Of a stretch of 64,000 nucleotides of DNA, positions 48,741-61,600 are shown piece after piece. This DNA is from Luzula sylvatica (lineage: Eukaryota > Streptophyta > Magnoliopsida > Poales > Juncaceae): the NCBI GenBank assembly GCA_946800325.1, contig OX326958.1, positions 31,851,314 to 31,915,313 of the forward strand, in the 5' to 3' direction. Position 1 is the stretch's first letter. Every line of letters begins with the position of its first letter. The notes under the pieces are model-generated. The model was not told the DNA's origin and searched no databases. It saw nothing but the letters and a program-made list of their open reading frames with translations. The position numbers and the translations under genes are program-made.

Positions 48741-49170
48741 CAAAAAATCAGAATTTCAAATCCGAATTTTCAATTAACATAAAAGTCAAGAAAACAAATC
48801 CCATCCCTTCCAAAACTAAAAGACACGAGTCAGTAATCTTGGCCAAGTAATTCATGGCCAGTTTCAATTCATGGCGTAAAAAACTGTCCCATTTCTGGCC
48901 AACGGGTTAATTCGCCATCGGTCTCTCTTGACGAAACGAAAATTACAGATGTGTCTGGAATTACCCACTGAGTATAGAGAGATAGTATAATTTTTCTATA
49001 ACCTTTTCTTTCTCTCTAATTTCGCGACCCGTTTGTGACCCGTTTTGATAAAAAAACGAAATTATCCAAAATTAACAGAAATTGGACGAGAGAAATCGTT
49101 TTAAACCCTATATACTTCGTTTCTCTTCCATCTAAACTTTGATTCGACATAGGTTCGTTCTGATACCAAT

Positions 49171-49771
49171 TGATTGGGGCGGCAGCAACGATCCGGCACC
49201 GCCCCGTAAATAAAATAATAAATTTGTCCGTACAAACGGACCGTAATAACTATATGAATTCAACCGAATAATCTTAATAAAAACAGTACCTTAACCGTAT
49301 GCGGAAGCGTACGGAATCCGTCCGAATTGATGTCGCGCCATTACCGTTGTTGCATTAATGAAGTCTTAGTTGCAAGAAATGAATTTCAAGTACTTTATGA
49401 TGTCCAATTTAGAGTCTTTTTGATTTTCTCTAATGGATCTCTCTCTCTAATCTTAATGGGGCAGATTCAAGAATGTAACATTATCTCATCATATGTACTT
49501 TAGACCAAATTACTTATATAGCCACAATGCATCTTTTCAGAAAGACATACTTTTTGGGCCTCCAAATATGGATCTTATAATTCGGCCCATCATAGAAAAT
49601 AAAATCACCACCCACAATATTCTACACATCAAAGACCCACATCCTAATTAATTCATTAATGCTTAAATTTATTAACTAAAATTGACCACTTTATTTTAAG
49701 CATATAAATGATAATATTACAACACATAAATATTTTACATATAAATCTAATGTTAGAATAACGTTCCAACA
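49171..49771 (-). repeat. 5' LTR of the LARD-like element
   Basis: Starts TGATTGGGGCGGCAGC and ends AACGTTCCAACA on the plus strand. One base longer than the other LTR and otherwise collinear. The primer-binding site abuts it at about 49159-49170. Confidence 0.92.
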
Positions 49772-49776
49772 GAAGG

Positions 49777-50604
49777 TTGATTAATCACTTGATTCCATGG
49801 TATATATTTTTTTTGAGTTTAATATTAATGAAACTAAAGAGCCATCGACATCATTCTTCTAGATTTTCAAGAAAACTTCCATTAAAAGATTAAACGATAA
49901 TAGGGATAGGAGACAAATTTGTTGGGTCAAATTCTATTTGATTGTTTCAAAACAATATCATTATTAATAATGTTTTTTTGTAAGTTTGTTTAATTAGAAA
50001 AATACGCCCAAGATGAAATACATCAAGATCAAAAGAAAACTACAAGATATCAAGACATCAAATGAAAATACACAAAAGACGCGACACCGATTTTTGGGCT
50101 GCCAATGATGGCCCTGGAGACCAATCCTATTGCGGAATTCATACTTCTTATTTTGTTTATATAAATATGGACCTATGTGTTGATTTGGTTGGTTATCCAT
50201 CTTGTTTTATGCATGTTCAACTCGTTTTTTTTTATAGAAATCTTGACCTATGTTTCTTATTTTCTTTATAGAAATCTTGGCGTATGTGTTGACTTGGTTG
50301 GTTATTGATCTTTTTCTATGCCTTGTTCTATGCATGTTCAACCCATTATGGAAGATTCTAAGCATGGACTACATATAAGTAACAACGAGATTGAGAAATA
50401 CTTGAAGATCAAGACGTCCAAGATTTCTAAGAGTTGGAATATCGCATTACCTTATAAATTACACTAAGGTTATCACAAAACTTATCTCTATGATTTAGTT
50501 AAAGCTCAACTCATAATTTGCAAAATCATCAAAATTCAAATAACGTCAAGCAAGTAACTTGGAATTTCACATACCAAAACGTTCGACCGATATAAACATA
50601 CGTT
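49777..50604. other. Intergenic sequence between the LTR and hAT elements
   Basis: The first ~60 bases are the remainder of the local duplication. The rest shows no recognised gene. A short repeated phrase (GAAATCTTGACCTATG near 50238 and GAAATCTTGGCGTATG near 50271) is present. Confidence 0.45.
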
Positions 50605-50612
50605 CATGCGAC

Positions 50613-51609
50613 CAGGGCCGGTCCCGAGTTTTTGAAGACCCGAGACCCATTATTGAAAACGGACCCCATAATTATCATTTCAAAAAAAAAAATTTAAAAA
50701 CAATAAAAATATTTGTTTAACCATACAAAATAAAACAAACAAAACATATTTTTTTTAATATTTTAGCATTACAAATTATCATTATCATTTAAATATTACT
50801 CTTCTAGCATTTTTGGAAGCAAAAGTATCGATCATGTTTGTATAGTCTATTTCTTCTACCAAGTCATTTTCTATCGAATAATTAACTATTTGAATAATTA
50901 AGTAATTGACAATTTATAAAAAAATCTGGACCAAATCGCTTCAAATTGAACAATGCACAATCAAATTGGACCAAAATCTGGACATAATCAACAAATTGAA
51001 CCAAAATCTGGACACAATCAACAAATCTGGACCAATTCCTCAAAAAACAGATTTTATAAAAAAAAATAGCAATTTCTAGGGTTTAGGGTTACCGCCGGTT
51101 CGTCTTCTGGAGGCACGACAACGACGACTGCGGCACTGCCACTGGAGGAGAGAAATCGTCGTCAGGTTCGCCGCGTAAGCTTCGCCGCGTCAGACTCCGC
51201 TCCAGCCGTCAATCGGCGTCAGATTCGCCGCGTTCGCGAGCTTCAGGCGGAGGAGAGAAATCATCGTCAGGTTCGCCGCGTCAGACTCCGCTCCAGCCGT
51301 CAATCGGCGTCAGGTTCGCCGCGTTCGCGAGCTTCAGGCGGAGGAGGAGAGAAATCGTCGTTTCTTTTTTTTTTTTTTTTTTTTTTTCTGCTTTGAGAAA
51401 TAGAACGGAGAGAGAGAAAATGGATATTTATGTTATTGGGTTCGGGTCCGTGTATGATCACGGGTTTGGATCATAATGGGTTACGGATCATAATGGATTG
51501 TGCATATATATACATATACTGATATACATACTACTATAAATATATGGACCCCTCAAAATATTGGACCCTAGACCCGGGGCTCGTTTGCCTACCCGTTAGG
51601 CCGGCCCTG
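50613..51609 (-). mobile_element. Non-autonomous hAT transposon, 997 bp, same family as 31.6-33.6 kb
   Basis: Ends are CAGGGCCGGTCCCGA and, inward from the right, CAGGGCCGGCCTAACGGG. Perfect 8-bp direct repeats CATGCGAC lie at 50605-50612 and 51610-51617. The minus strand at about 50877-50785 still encodes the last residues of the transposase, SIENDLVEEIDYTNMIDTFA followed by SKNARRVIFK. They align with the C-terminus of the other hAT copy ([20 protein letters not shown]). Nearly all other coding sequence is gone. A GC-rich block with a ~100-bp duplication (51140-51360) sits near the right end. Confidence 0.92.
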
Positions 51610-51734
51610 CATGCGACATCCTTCTAACTGGTAAAATATTCCAAGTTACAACTAAAGTTGGAACACAACTGATGAACATTCGAACGATTTCACCAAGCGT
51701 TCAATGAGTTAATGCCAAAAAAACTTCATAATTA

Positions 51735-54700
51735 AATACTAACACAAGGAAATTTCTATTTGTTTTTCAAAATTTTTGCAAAAACACAATTTCCGTGTCT
51801 AAAAATGTGTAACACCTTAAAAAAAATTAATTATCATATTATTCTAAAAAATACCAAATCGAAGTCTAAAACGAGAAAAATATACAATTTTCATGTTTTT
51901 TCTCACAAAACTTTGTAATCGAAGAAAAACACAAACAAATTTCTTTTTGTTTTTTCAAAAGTTTCACAAAAAATACAAAAATAGAAATCTAAGATTAGCA
52001 ATATTTCATGTTTTAAATTTTTTTTTCATAAATGAAGACTAACACACACAAATTTCTATTTTTTCAAAAATTTCTTATAAATGTAAAAATTGAAGTCTCA
52101 CACCCTCACAAAAATCAATTGTCTTATTTTCTAAAAATGTAAAAATTGAAGAGTAATGCGAGCAAAATACTTAATTTTCATGACGTCCTAAAAATACTGT
52201 AGGAATCGATCCGACTACGGGTATGATGCAATAGAAAGATAGATGATAACCGCGTGAAATTGATCACGTTCGACGGGTTGATCACTTTCTTCCTTCTGTC
52301 ACTTCTTCGCTGTCACGTTGGTGACTAGTCGTACGTCCCACGTCCGCACGTCTCCACAGTTTTTTCTCTGATTACTTCTCCGGTTTGATCACAAACGAAG
52401 AGCGAGAAAGTGCAAACTCCTCTACCCGTATCCACCGTGAGTCGTAGTCTCTCGGCCACACACGCAACTACCTTGACGAAGCATGTGCGAACTTGCTTGA
52501 TAGATTCGTTTGATTCTCTAATCGAGAAAACACCTTTTCTCTTTTCTCTTTTCTCTTTGCACTGTTTCAACTCTTGATAGAATGGATTCAATTGATAAGT
52601 CCTTTCTGATGAGAGAGAAACATCCTTTTAAATTTTTGAAAAATGCAAAAAGTGAAGTATAACACCTTAAAAAAATCAATTATCTCATTTTTCTCAAAAT
52701 TCCAAAATTAATCTCTTACACGAGCAAATTTTTTAATTTAGATGTTCTCCTCAAAAAAATTCAACAATAGAAGACTAACACACACAAATTTCAATTTGTT
52801 CAAACATTTCTTATAAATGAAAAACGTGATGTGTAACACCCTCACAAAAATCAATTATCGTATTTCCTAAAAATGTCAAAATTGAAGTGTAGCGCGAGCA
52901 AAATACTTAATTTTCATGATGTCCTCAAAATACTCCGTAATAGAAGACTAACACACACACATTTCTTTTTTTTCAAAAATGCAAAAAATGAAGACTAACA
53001 CCCTAAAAAAAAAAAAAAAAAAAAAATCAATTATACTATTTTTCTAAAAAATCCAACATTGAACTCTTACACGAGCAAAATATTCAATTTTTATGTTCTC
53101 CTCGAAAAATTCTTTAATACAAGACTAACACACACAAATATATATTTTGTAAAAAATTTCTTAAAAATGCAAAAATTGAAGTCTAACACCTACAAAAAAA
53201 TCAATTATACTATTTTTCGAAGAAATGGCAAAATTGAAGTCTTACATGAGAAAAATAATCATTTTCATGATGTCCTCAAAATACTCCGTAATAGAAAACT
53301 AATACATACAAATTTTATTTTTTTGAAAAAATTATTAAAAACGCAAAAAGTGAAGTCCGACACCTTATAAAATATATCTTATCCTATTTTTCTTAAAAAT
53401 GCCAAAATTGATCTCTTACAGAGCAAAATATTGAATTTTGATGTTCTCCTAAAAAAATTCAACAATTGAAGACTAACACACACAAATTTCAATTTTTTCA
53501 AAAATTTCTTAGAAAAGCACAAAGTGAAGTCTAACAGCTTCAAAACAAACCAATTATCCTATTTTCTAAACATGTCAAAATTGGAGTGTAACACGAGAAA
53601 AATACTTAATCTTCATGATGTCCTCAAAATACTCCGTAATAGAGGACTAACACACACAAATTTCTATGTATTCAAAAATTTGTTAGAAATGCAAAAAGGG
53701 AAGACTAACACCTTGAAATCAAACCAATTATCTTATTTTCAAAACATGTCAAAATTGGATTGTAACACGAGAAAAATACTTAATTTTCATGATGTCCTCA
53801 AAATACTCCGTAATAGAAGACTAACACACACAAATTTCTATTTTTTCAGAAATTTCTTAAAAATGCAAAAAGTGAAGTTTAACACCTTAAAAAAAATCAA
53901 TTATCCTATTTTTCTAAAAAAATCTAAAATTGAACAGTTACACGAGCAAAATATTTAATTTTTATGGTGTCCTGAAAAAATTCCTTAATAAAAGACTCAC
54001 ACACACAAATTTATATATTTTTTAAAATTTCTCAAAAATGAAAAAATTGAAGTCTTACACCTTAAAAAATATCAATGAACATATTTTTCAAAAAAAATGG
54101 CAACATTGAAGTCTTACACGAGCAAAATACTCATTTTTATGACGTCCTCAAAATACTCCATATTAGAAGATTAACTCACACGAAATTCTATTTTTCAAAA
54201 AATTCTTAAATAAGCTAAAAGTGAAGTGTAACACCTTATAGAAATCAATTATCCTATTTTTCTCAAAAAATCCAAAATTGAACTTTTAAAGGAGCAAATT
54301 TTTTAATTTTGATGTTCTCCTCAATAAAATTCAACAATAGAAGACTAACACACACAAATTTCTGTTTTTTGAAACATTTGTTATAAATGAAAAAAGTGAA
54401 GTCTAACACCCTCACAAAAATCAATTATCTTATTTTCTAAAAATGTCAAAATTGAAGTGTAACACGAGCAAAATACTTATTTTCATGATGTCCTCAAAAT
54501 AGTCCGTAATAGAAGACTAACACACACATATTTCTATTTTTTTGAAAAATTCTTAAAAATGCAAAAAAGTGAAGTCACCTTCAAAAAAATTATTACACTA
54601 TTTTTCTAAAAATGCCAAATTGAACTCTTACACGAGAAAAATATTTAAATTGTATGTTCTACTCAAAAAATTCTTCAATAGAAGACTAACAAACAGAAAT

Positions 54701-57700
54701 TTCTTAAAACAAAAATGCAAAAATTGAAGTCCAACACTTTCAAAAATATCAATTATCCCATATTTCGAAAAAATTCCAAAATTTAAGTATTAGATGACCA
54801 AAATTCTCATTTTCATGCTGTCCAAAAAAAATTTCCTTAATAGAAGACTAACACACAAAAATGCAAAAATTGAAGTGAAACACGAGCACAATATTTAATT
54901 TTCACGATGTTCTCAAAATACCCCGTAATCGAAGACCAACACACACACATATCTATTTTTTCAAAAGAATATCGTTAAATTGTAACAAGTGAAGTCAAAG
55001 ACCTAAAAAAAAATTATCCTATTTTTCGAAAAATGGCAAAATTGAAGTCTTACATGGGCAAAATACTCATTTTCATGATGTCCTCAAAATACTACATAAT
55101 AGAAGACTAACACACACAAATTTTATTTTTTTGATTAATTTAATAAAATGAAAAAGTGAAGTATGACACCTTCAAAAATATGCCTTATCGTATTTTTCTT
55201 AAAAATGCCAAAATTGAACTCTTACGCGAGCAAAATATTAAATTTTGAAGTTCTCCTAAAAAAATTCAATAATAGAAGACTAACACGCACAAATTTCAAT
55301 TTTTCCAAAAAATTCAAAAAAAAGCAAAAAGTAAGTCTAAGACCTTCAAAACAAACCAATTATCCTATTTTCTAAACATGTCAAAAATTGGAGTGTAACA
55401 CGGGAAAAATACTTAATCTTCATGATGTCCTCAAAATACTCTGTAATAGAGGACTAACACACACAAATTTCTATATTTTCAAAAATTTCGTAGAAATGCA
55501 AAAAGGGAAGTCTAACACCTTCAAAACAAACCAATTATCTTATTTTCAAAACATGTCAAAATTGGATTGTAACACGAGAAAAATACTTAATTTTCATGAT
55601 GTCCTCAAAATACTCTGTAATAGAAGACTAACACACACAAATTTATATTTTTTCAGAAATTTCTTAAAAATGCAAAAAGTGAAGTCTAACACTTTAAAAA
55701 ATATCAATTATCCTATTTTTCTAAAAAAATCCAAAATTGAACAGTCACACGAGCAAAATATTTAATTTTTATGGTCACCTGAAAAAATTCCTTAATACAA
55801 GAGTAACACACAAATTTAGATATTTTTTTTAAAATTTCTCAAAAATGAAAAAATTGAAGTCTGACACCTTAAAAAATATCAATTAACCTATTTTTCGAAA
55901 AAAATAGCAACATTGATGTCTTACACGAGCAAAATACTCATTTTTGTGACGTCCCCAAAATACTCCATATTAGAAGATTAACTCACAAAAATTCCTGTTT
56001 TTAAAAAAAATCTTAAATATACAAAAAGTGAAGTGCAACACCATATAAAAATCAATTATCCTATTTTTATCAAAAATTCTAAAATTGAACTCTTACACAA
56101 ACAAATTTTTTAATTTTTATGTTCTCCTCAAAAAAATTCAACAATAGAAGACTAACACACACAAATTTCTGTTTTTTGAAACATTTCTTATAAATGCCAA
56201 AAGTGAAGTCTAACACCCTCACAAAAATCAATTATCTTATTTTCTAAAAATGTCAAAATTGAAGTGTAACGCGAGCAAAATTCTTAATTTTCATGATGTC
56301 CTCAAAATACTCCGTAAAAAAAGACTAACACGCGCATATTTCTATTTTTTTCAAAAATTTCTTAAAAATGCAAAAAAGTGAAGTCCAACACCTTGAAAAA
56401 AATTATTACACTATTTTTCAAAAAATGCCAAATTGAACTCTTACACGAGAAAAATATTTAATTTGTATGTTCTCCTCAAAAAATTCTTTAATAGAAGACT
56501 AACACACATAAATTTCATAAAAAAAAAGCAAAAATTGAAGTCCAGCACTTTCAAAAATATCAATTATCCCATATTTCGAAAAAATTCCAAAATTGATGTC
56601 TTACATGACCAAAATATTCATTATCATGCTGTCCTATGAAAATTTCTTTAATAGAAGACTAACACACATAGATTAAAATTTTTCAAAAATTTCTTAAAAA
56701 TGCAAAAATTGAAGTGTAACACCTTCAAAAATATAATTTATCCCATTTCCCTACAAAAATGCCAAAATTGGAGTGAAACACGAGCACAATATTCAATTTT
56801 CACGATGTCCTCAAAATACCCCGTAATTGAAGACCAAACACACACATTAAGTCTAACACCTACAAAAAATCAATTATCCAATTTTTCGAAGAAATGGAAA
56901 AATTGAAGTCATACACGAGAAAAATACTCATTTTCATGATGTCCTCAAAATACTCCGTAATAGAAGACTAACACACACAAATTTTATTTTTTTGAAAAAT
57001 TTATTAAAAATGAAAAAAGTGAAGTCTGACACCTTCAGAAATATGTGTTATCCTATTTCTTCTTAAAAATGCCAAAATTGAACTCTTACACGAGCAAAAT
57101 ATTGAATTTTGATGTTCTCCTAAAAAAATTCAATAATTGAAGACTAACATACACAAATTTTAATGTTTTCAAAAGTTTCTTAGAAAAGCAAAAAGTGAAG
57201 TCTAACACCTTCAAAACATACCGATTATCCTATTTCCTAAACATGTCAAAAATTGGAGTGTAACTCGAGAAAAATACTTAATCTTCATGATGTCCTCAAA
57301 ATACTCCGTAATAGAGGACTAACACACATAAATTTCTATATTTTCAAAAATTTCTTAGAAATGCAAAAAGGGAAGTCGAACACCTTCAAAACAAACCAAT
57401 TATCTTATTTTCAAAACATGTCAAAATACTAAATTTTCATGATGTCCTCCAAATACTCCGTAATAGAAGACGAACACACACAAATTTCAATTTTTTCAGA
57501 AATTTCTTAAAAATGCAAAAAGTGAAGTCTAACACCTTAAAAAAAAAATTAATTACCCTATCTTTCTAAAAAATCCAAAATTCAACAGTTACCCGAGCAA
57601 AATATTTAATTTTTATGGTCTAAAGAAAAAATTCCTTAATACAAGACTCACACACACAAATTTATAATTTTTTTAAAATTTCTCAAAAATGAAAAAATTG

Positions 57701-58668
57701 AAGTCTAACACCTTAAAAAATATAAATTAGCCTATTTTTCGAAAAAATATGGCAACATCGATGTCTTACACGAGCAAAATACTCATTTTTATGACGTCCT
57801 CAAAATACTCCATATTAGAAGATTAACTCACACAAATTTCTATTTTTCAAAAAATTCTTAAATATGAAAAAAGTGATGTGTAACACCTTATAAAAATCAA
57901 TTATCCTATTTTTCTGACAAAATTGAACTCTTACACGAGCAAATTTTTTAATTTTGATGTTCTCCTAAAAAAAATTCGACAATAGAAGACTAATACACAC
58001 AAATTTCTGTTTTTTTGAAACATTTCTTATAAATGCAAAGAGTGAAGTCTAACACCCTCACAAAAATCAATTATCTTATTTTCTAAAAATGTCAAAATTG
58101 AAGTGTAACGCGAATAATACATAATTTTCATGATGTCCTCAAAATACTCCGTAATAGAAGACTAACACACACATACTTCTATTTTTTTTCAAAAATTTCT
58201 TAAAAATGCAAAAAAGTGAAGTCTAACACCTTAAAAAAAATTATTACACTATTTCTCTAAAAATGCCAAATTGAACTCTTACACGAGCAAAATATTTAAT
58301 TTGTATGTTCGCCACAAAATATTTTTTAATAGAAGACTGACAAACATAAATTTCTTAAAAATGCAAAAATTAAAGTGAAACACCTTCAAAAATATCATCT
58401 ATCCCATTTCTCTAAAAAAATACCAAAATTGAAGTGAAACACGAGCACAATATTTAATTTTCACGATGTTCTCAAAATACCCAGTAATCGAAGACTAACA
58501 CACACACATTTCTATTTTCTCGAAAAAATATCTTTAAATTGCAACAAGTGAAGTCTGACACCACAAAAAATCAATTATCCAATTTTATGAAGAAATGGCA
58601 AAATTGAAGTCTTACATGAGAAAAATACTCATTTTCATGATGTCCTAAAAATACTCCGTGATAGAAGC
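51735..58668. repeat. AT-rich satellite array 1, ~175-bp monomer with higher-order structure
   Basis: Nearly 7 kb of head-to-tail, diverged monomers of about 172-180 bp. A monomer reads roughly: GAAGTCTAACACCTT, AATCAATTATCCTATTTT, CACGAGCAAAATA, TTTCATGATGTCCTCAAAAT, ACTCCGTAATAGAAGAC and TAACACACACAAATTTC. Two subtypes alternate: one with ATGATGTCCTCAAAATACTC, the other with ATGTTCTCCTCAAAAAATTC. A distinctive block with GTAATAGAGGACTAACAC recurs near 53634, 55444 and 57310, so groups of about ten monomers are themselves repeated. The short collinear peptides it encodes in several frames are artefacts of the repeat. Left edge approximate. Confidence 0.93.
52198..52622 (-). mobile_element. 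GC-richer island in the satellite, possible solo LTR
   Basis: About 425 bp unlike the satellite interrupts the array. It starts TGTAGGAATCG and ends GAGAGAGAAACA, so it has TG...CA termini. Read on the minus strand it looks like a Copia-type LTR ending TTCCTACA. No 5-bp target duplication is visible (AATAC against TCCTT), so a recombinant or truncated insertion is possible. An 88-codon minus frame within it matches nothing I recognise. Confidence 0.4.
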
Positions 58669-61600
58669 CTTTTACTACATAACTTTTCACCAAATTTCAC
58701 AAACACTAAGAAAGTTTGTGTTTCGATTCAAAACAAGATTTTAACGCTTTGAGGAGTTCAAATAACGTGTTTTTAGATCATTTGTATCGTATCTTTTACT
58801 ACATAACTTTTCACCAAATTTCACAAACACTAAGAAAGTTTGTTTTTCGATTCAAAACAAGATTTTAGCGCTTTGTGGAGTTCAAATAACGTCTTCTGAG
58901 ATCATTTGTATCGTATCTTTTACTACATAACTTTTCACCAAATTTCACAAACACTAAGAAAGTTTGTTTTTCGATTCAAAACCAGATTTTAACGCTTTGT
59001 GGAGTTCAAATGACGTGTTTTGAGATCATTTGTATCGTATCTTTTACTACATAATTTCACAAACACTAAGAATGTTTGTTTTTCGATTCAAAACAAGATT
59101 TTAGCGCTTTGTGGAGTTCAAATAACGTGTTTTGAGATCATTTGTATCGTATCTTTTACTACATAACTTTTCACCAAATTTCACAAACACTAAGAAAAGT
59201 TTGTGTTTCGATTCAAAACAAGATTTTAGCGCTTTGTGGAGTTCAAATAACGTGTTTTTAGATCATTTGTATCGTATCTTTTACTACATAACTTTTCACC
59301 AAATTTCACAAACACTAAGAAAGTTTGTTTTTCGATTCAAAACAAGATTTTAACGCTTTGAGGAGTTGAAATAACGTGTTTTTAGATCATTTGTATCGTA
59401 TCTTTTACTACATAACTTTTCATCAAATTTCACAAACACTAAGAAAGTTTGTTTTTCGATTCAAAACAAGATTTTAACGTTTTGAGGAGTTCAATTAACG
59501 TGTTTTTAGATCATTTGTATCGTATCTTTTACTACATAACTTTTCACCAAATTTCACAAACACTAAGAAAGTTTGTTTTTCGATTCAAAACAAGATTTTA
59601 GCGCTTTGTGGAGTTCAAATAACGTGTTTTGAGATCATTTGTATCGTATCTTTTACTACATAACTTTTCACTAAATTTCACAAACACTAAGAAAGTTTGT
59701 TTTTCGATTCAAAACAAGATTTTAACGCTTTGTGGAGTTGAAATAACGTGTTCTGAGATCATTTGTATCGTATCTTTTACTACATAACTTTTCACCAAAT
59801 TTCACAAACACTAAGGGGCCGTTTGGTTGAAGCTTTGAAATATGCCTTGGAATATTATATGCCAAGGAATTCCATTCCATGGAATAGTATTCCATGGCAT
59901 ATACAATAGTCATGTTTGGTTGATGCATCATTTTTTCCTACAAATTTAGAAACTATGTGAAATAAATAACTTTTTTGGAATAATTTTAGTTTTTAATATT
60001 TAAAGAGATAATATGCCCATGGGAATGGAGAAAAGCCACCAATTTCGGTGGTAATCCTATTCCCATGAAATATGTCCATGGGCATCGTGGATGACGTTAC
60101 TTTATTACCTGATGTCTGAACCAAACATGGGAATGGAATAAATTAGAATGGATGCCAAGGCATAGTAATTTCGAAGCACGAACCAAACGCCCCCTAAGAA
60201 AGTTTGTTTTTCGATTCAAAACAAGATTTTAACGCTTTGAGGAGTTCAAATAACGTGTTTTGAGATCATTTGTATCGTATCTTTTACTACATAAATTTTC
60301 ACCAAATTTCACAAACACCAAGAAAGTTTGTTTTTCGATTCAAAACAAGATTTTAGCGCTTTGTGGAGTTCAAATAACGTGTTTTTAGATCATTTGTATC
60401 GTATCTTTTACTACATAACTTTTCACCAAATTTCACAAACACTAAGAAAGTTTGTTTTTCGATTCAAAACAAGATTTTAACGCTTTGTGGAGTTCAAATA
60501 ACGTGTTTTGAGATCATTAGTGTCGTATCTTTTACTACATAACTTTTCACCAAATTTCACAAACACTAAGAAAGTTTGTTTTTCGATTCAAAACAAGATT
60601 TTAACGCTTTGAGGAGTTCAAATAACGTGTTTTTAGATCATTTGTATCGTATCTTTTACTACATAACTTTTCACCGAATTTCACAAACACTAAGAAAGTT
60701 TGTTTTTCGATTAAAAACAAGATTTTAACGTTTTGATGAGTTCAATTAACGTGTTTTTAGATCATTTGTATCGTATCTTTTACTACATAACTTTTCACCA
60801 AATTTCACAAACACTAAGAAAGTTTGTTTTTCGATTCAAAACAAGATTTTAGCGCTTTGTGGAGTTCAAATAACGTGTTTTTAGATCATTTGTATCGTAT
60901 CTTTTACTACATAACTTTTCACCAAATTTCACAAACACTAAGAAAGTTTGTTTTTCGATTCAAAACAAGATTCTAACGCTTTGTGGAGTTCAAATAACGT
61001 GTTTTGAGATCATTTGTATCGTATCTTTTACTACATAACTTTTCACCAAATTTCACAAACACTAAGAAAGTTTGTTTTCCTATTCAAAGCAAGATTTAAA
61101 CGCTTTGAGGAGTTCAAATAACGTGTTTTCAGATCATTTGTATCGTATCTTTTACTACATAACTTTTCACCAAATTTCACAAACACTAAGAAAGTTTGTT
61201 TTTCGATTCAAAACAAGATTTTTGCGCTTTGTGGAGTTCAAATAACGTGTTTTGAGATCATTTGTATCGTATCTTTTACTACATAACTTTTCACCAAATT
61301 TCACATACACTAAGAAAGTTTGTTTTTCGATTCAAAACAAGATTTTAACGCTTTGTGGAGTTCAAATAACGTGTTTTGAGATCATTTGTATCGTATCTTT
61401 TACTACATAACTTTTCACCAAATTTCACAAACACTAAGAAAGTTTGTTTTTCGATTCAAAACAAGATTTTAACGCTTTGTGGAGTTCAAATAACGTGTTC
61501 TGAGATCATTTGTATCGTATCTTTTAATACATAACTTTTCACCAAATTTCACAAACACTAAGAAAGTTTGTTTTTCGATTCAAAACAAGATTCTAACGCT

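Larger units (their letters stand above)
45731..49771 (-). mobile_element. Non-coding LTR retrotransposon (LARD-like), 4041 bp
   Basis: Two ~600-bp LTRs (45731-46330 and 49171-49771) bound an internal region of about 2.84 kb with no gag or pol frame. The element is flanked by perfect 5-bp duplications GAAGG (45726-45730 and 49772-49776). Orientation is minus. Next to the right LTR, the minus strand reads TGGTATCAGAAC, a primer-binding site for initiator Met-tRNA with one mismatch. Next to the left LTR it reads AAGTGGGAGATTG, a polypurine tract. It depended on a partner element for its proteins. The LTRs differ at roughly 40 positions by eye, so the insertion is not recent. Confidence 0.93.

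Noticed and set aside
53059..56906. Several 60-145-codon frames with Met, Asn, Lys-rich repeats
   Set aside because: They follow the satellite-1 monomer and change with its indels. Similar peptides recur because the DNA is repeated.
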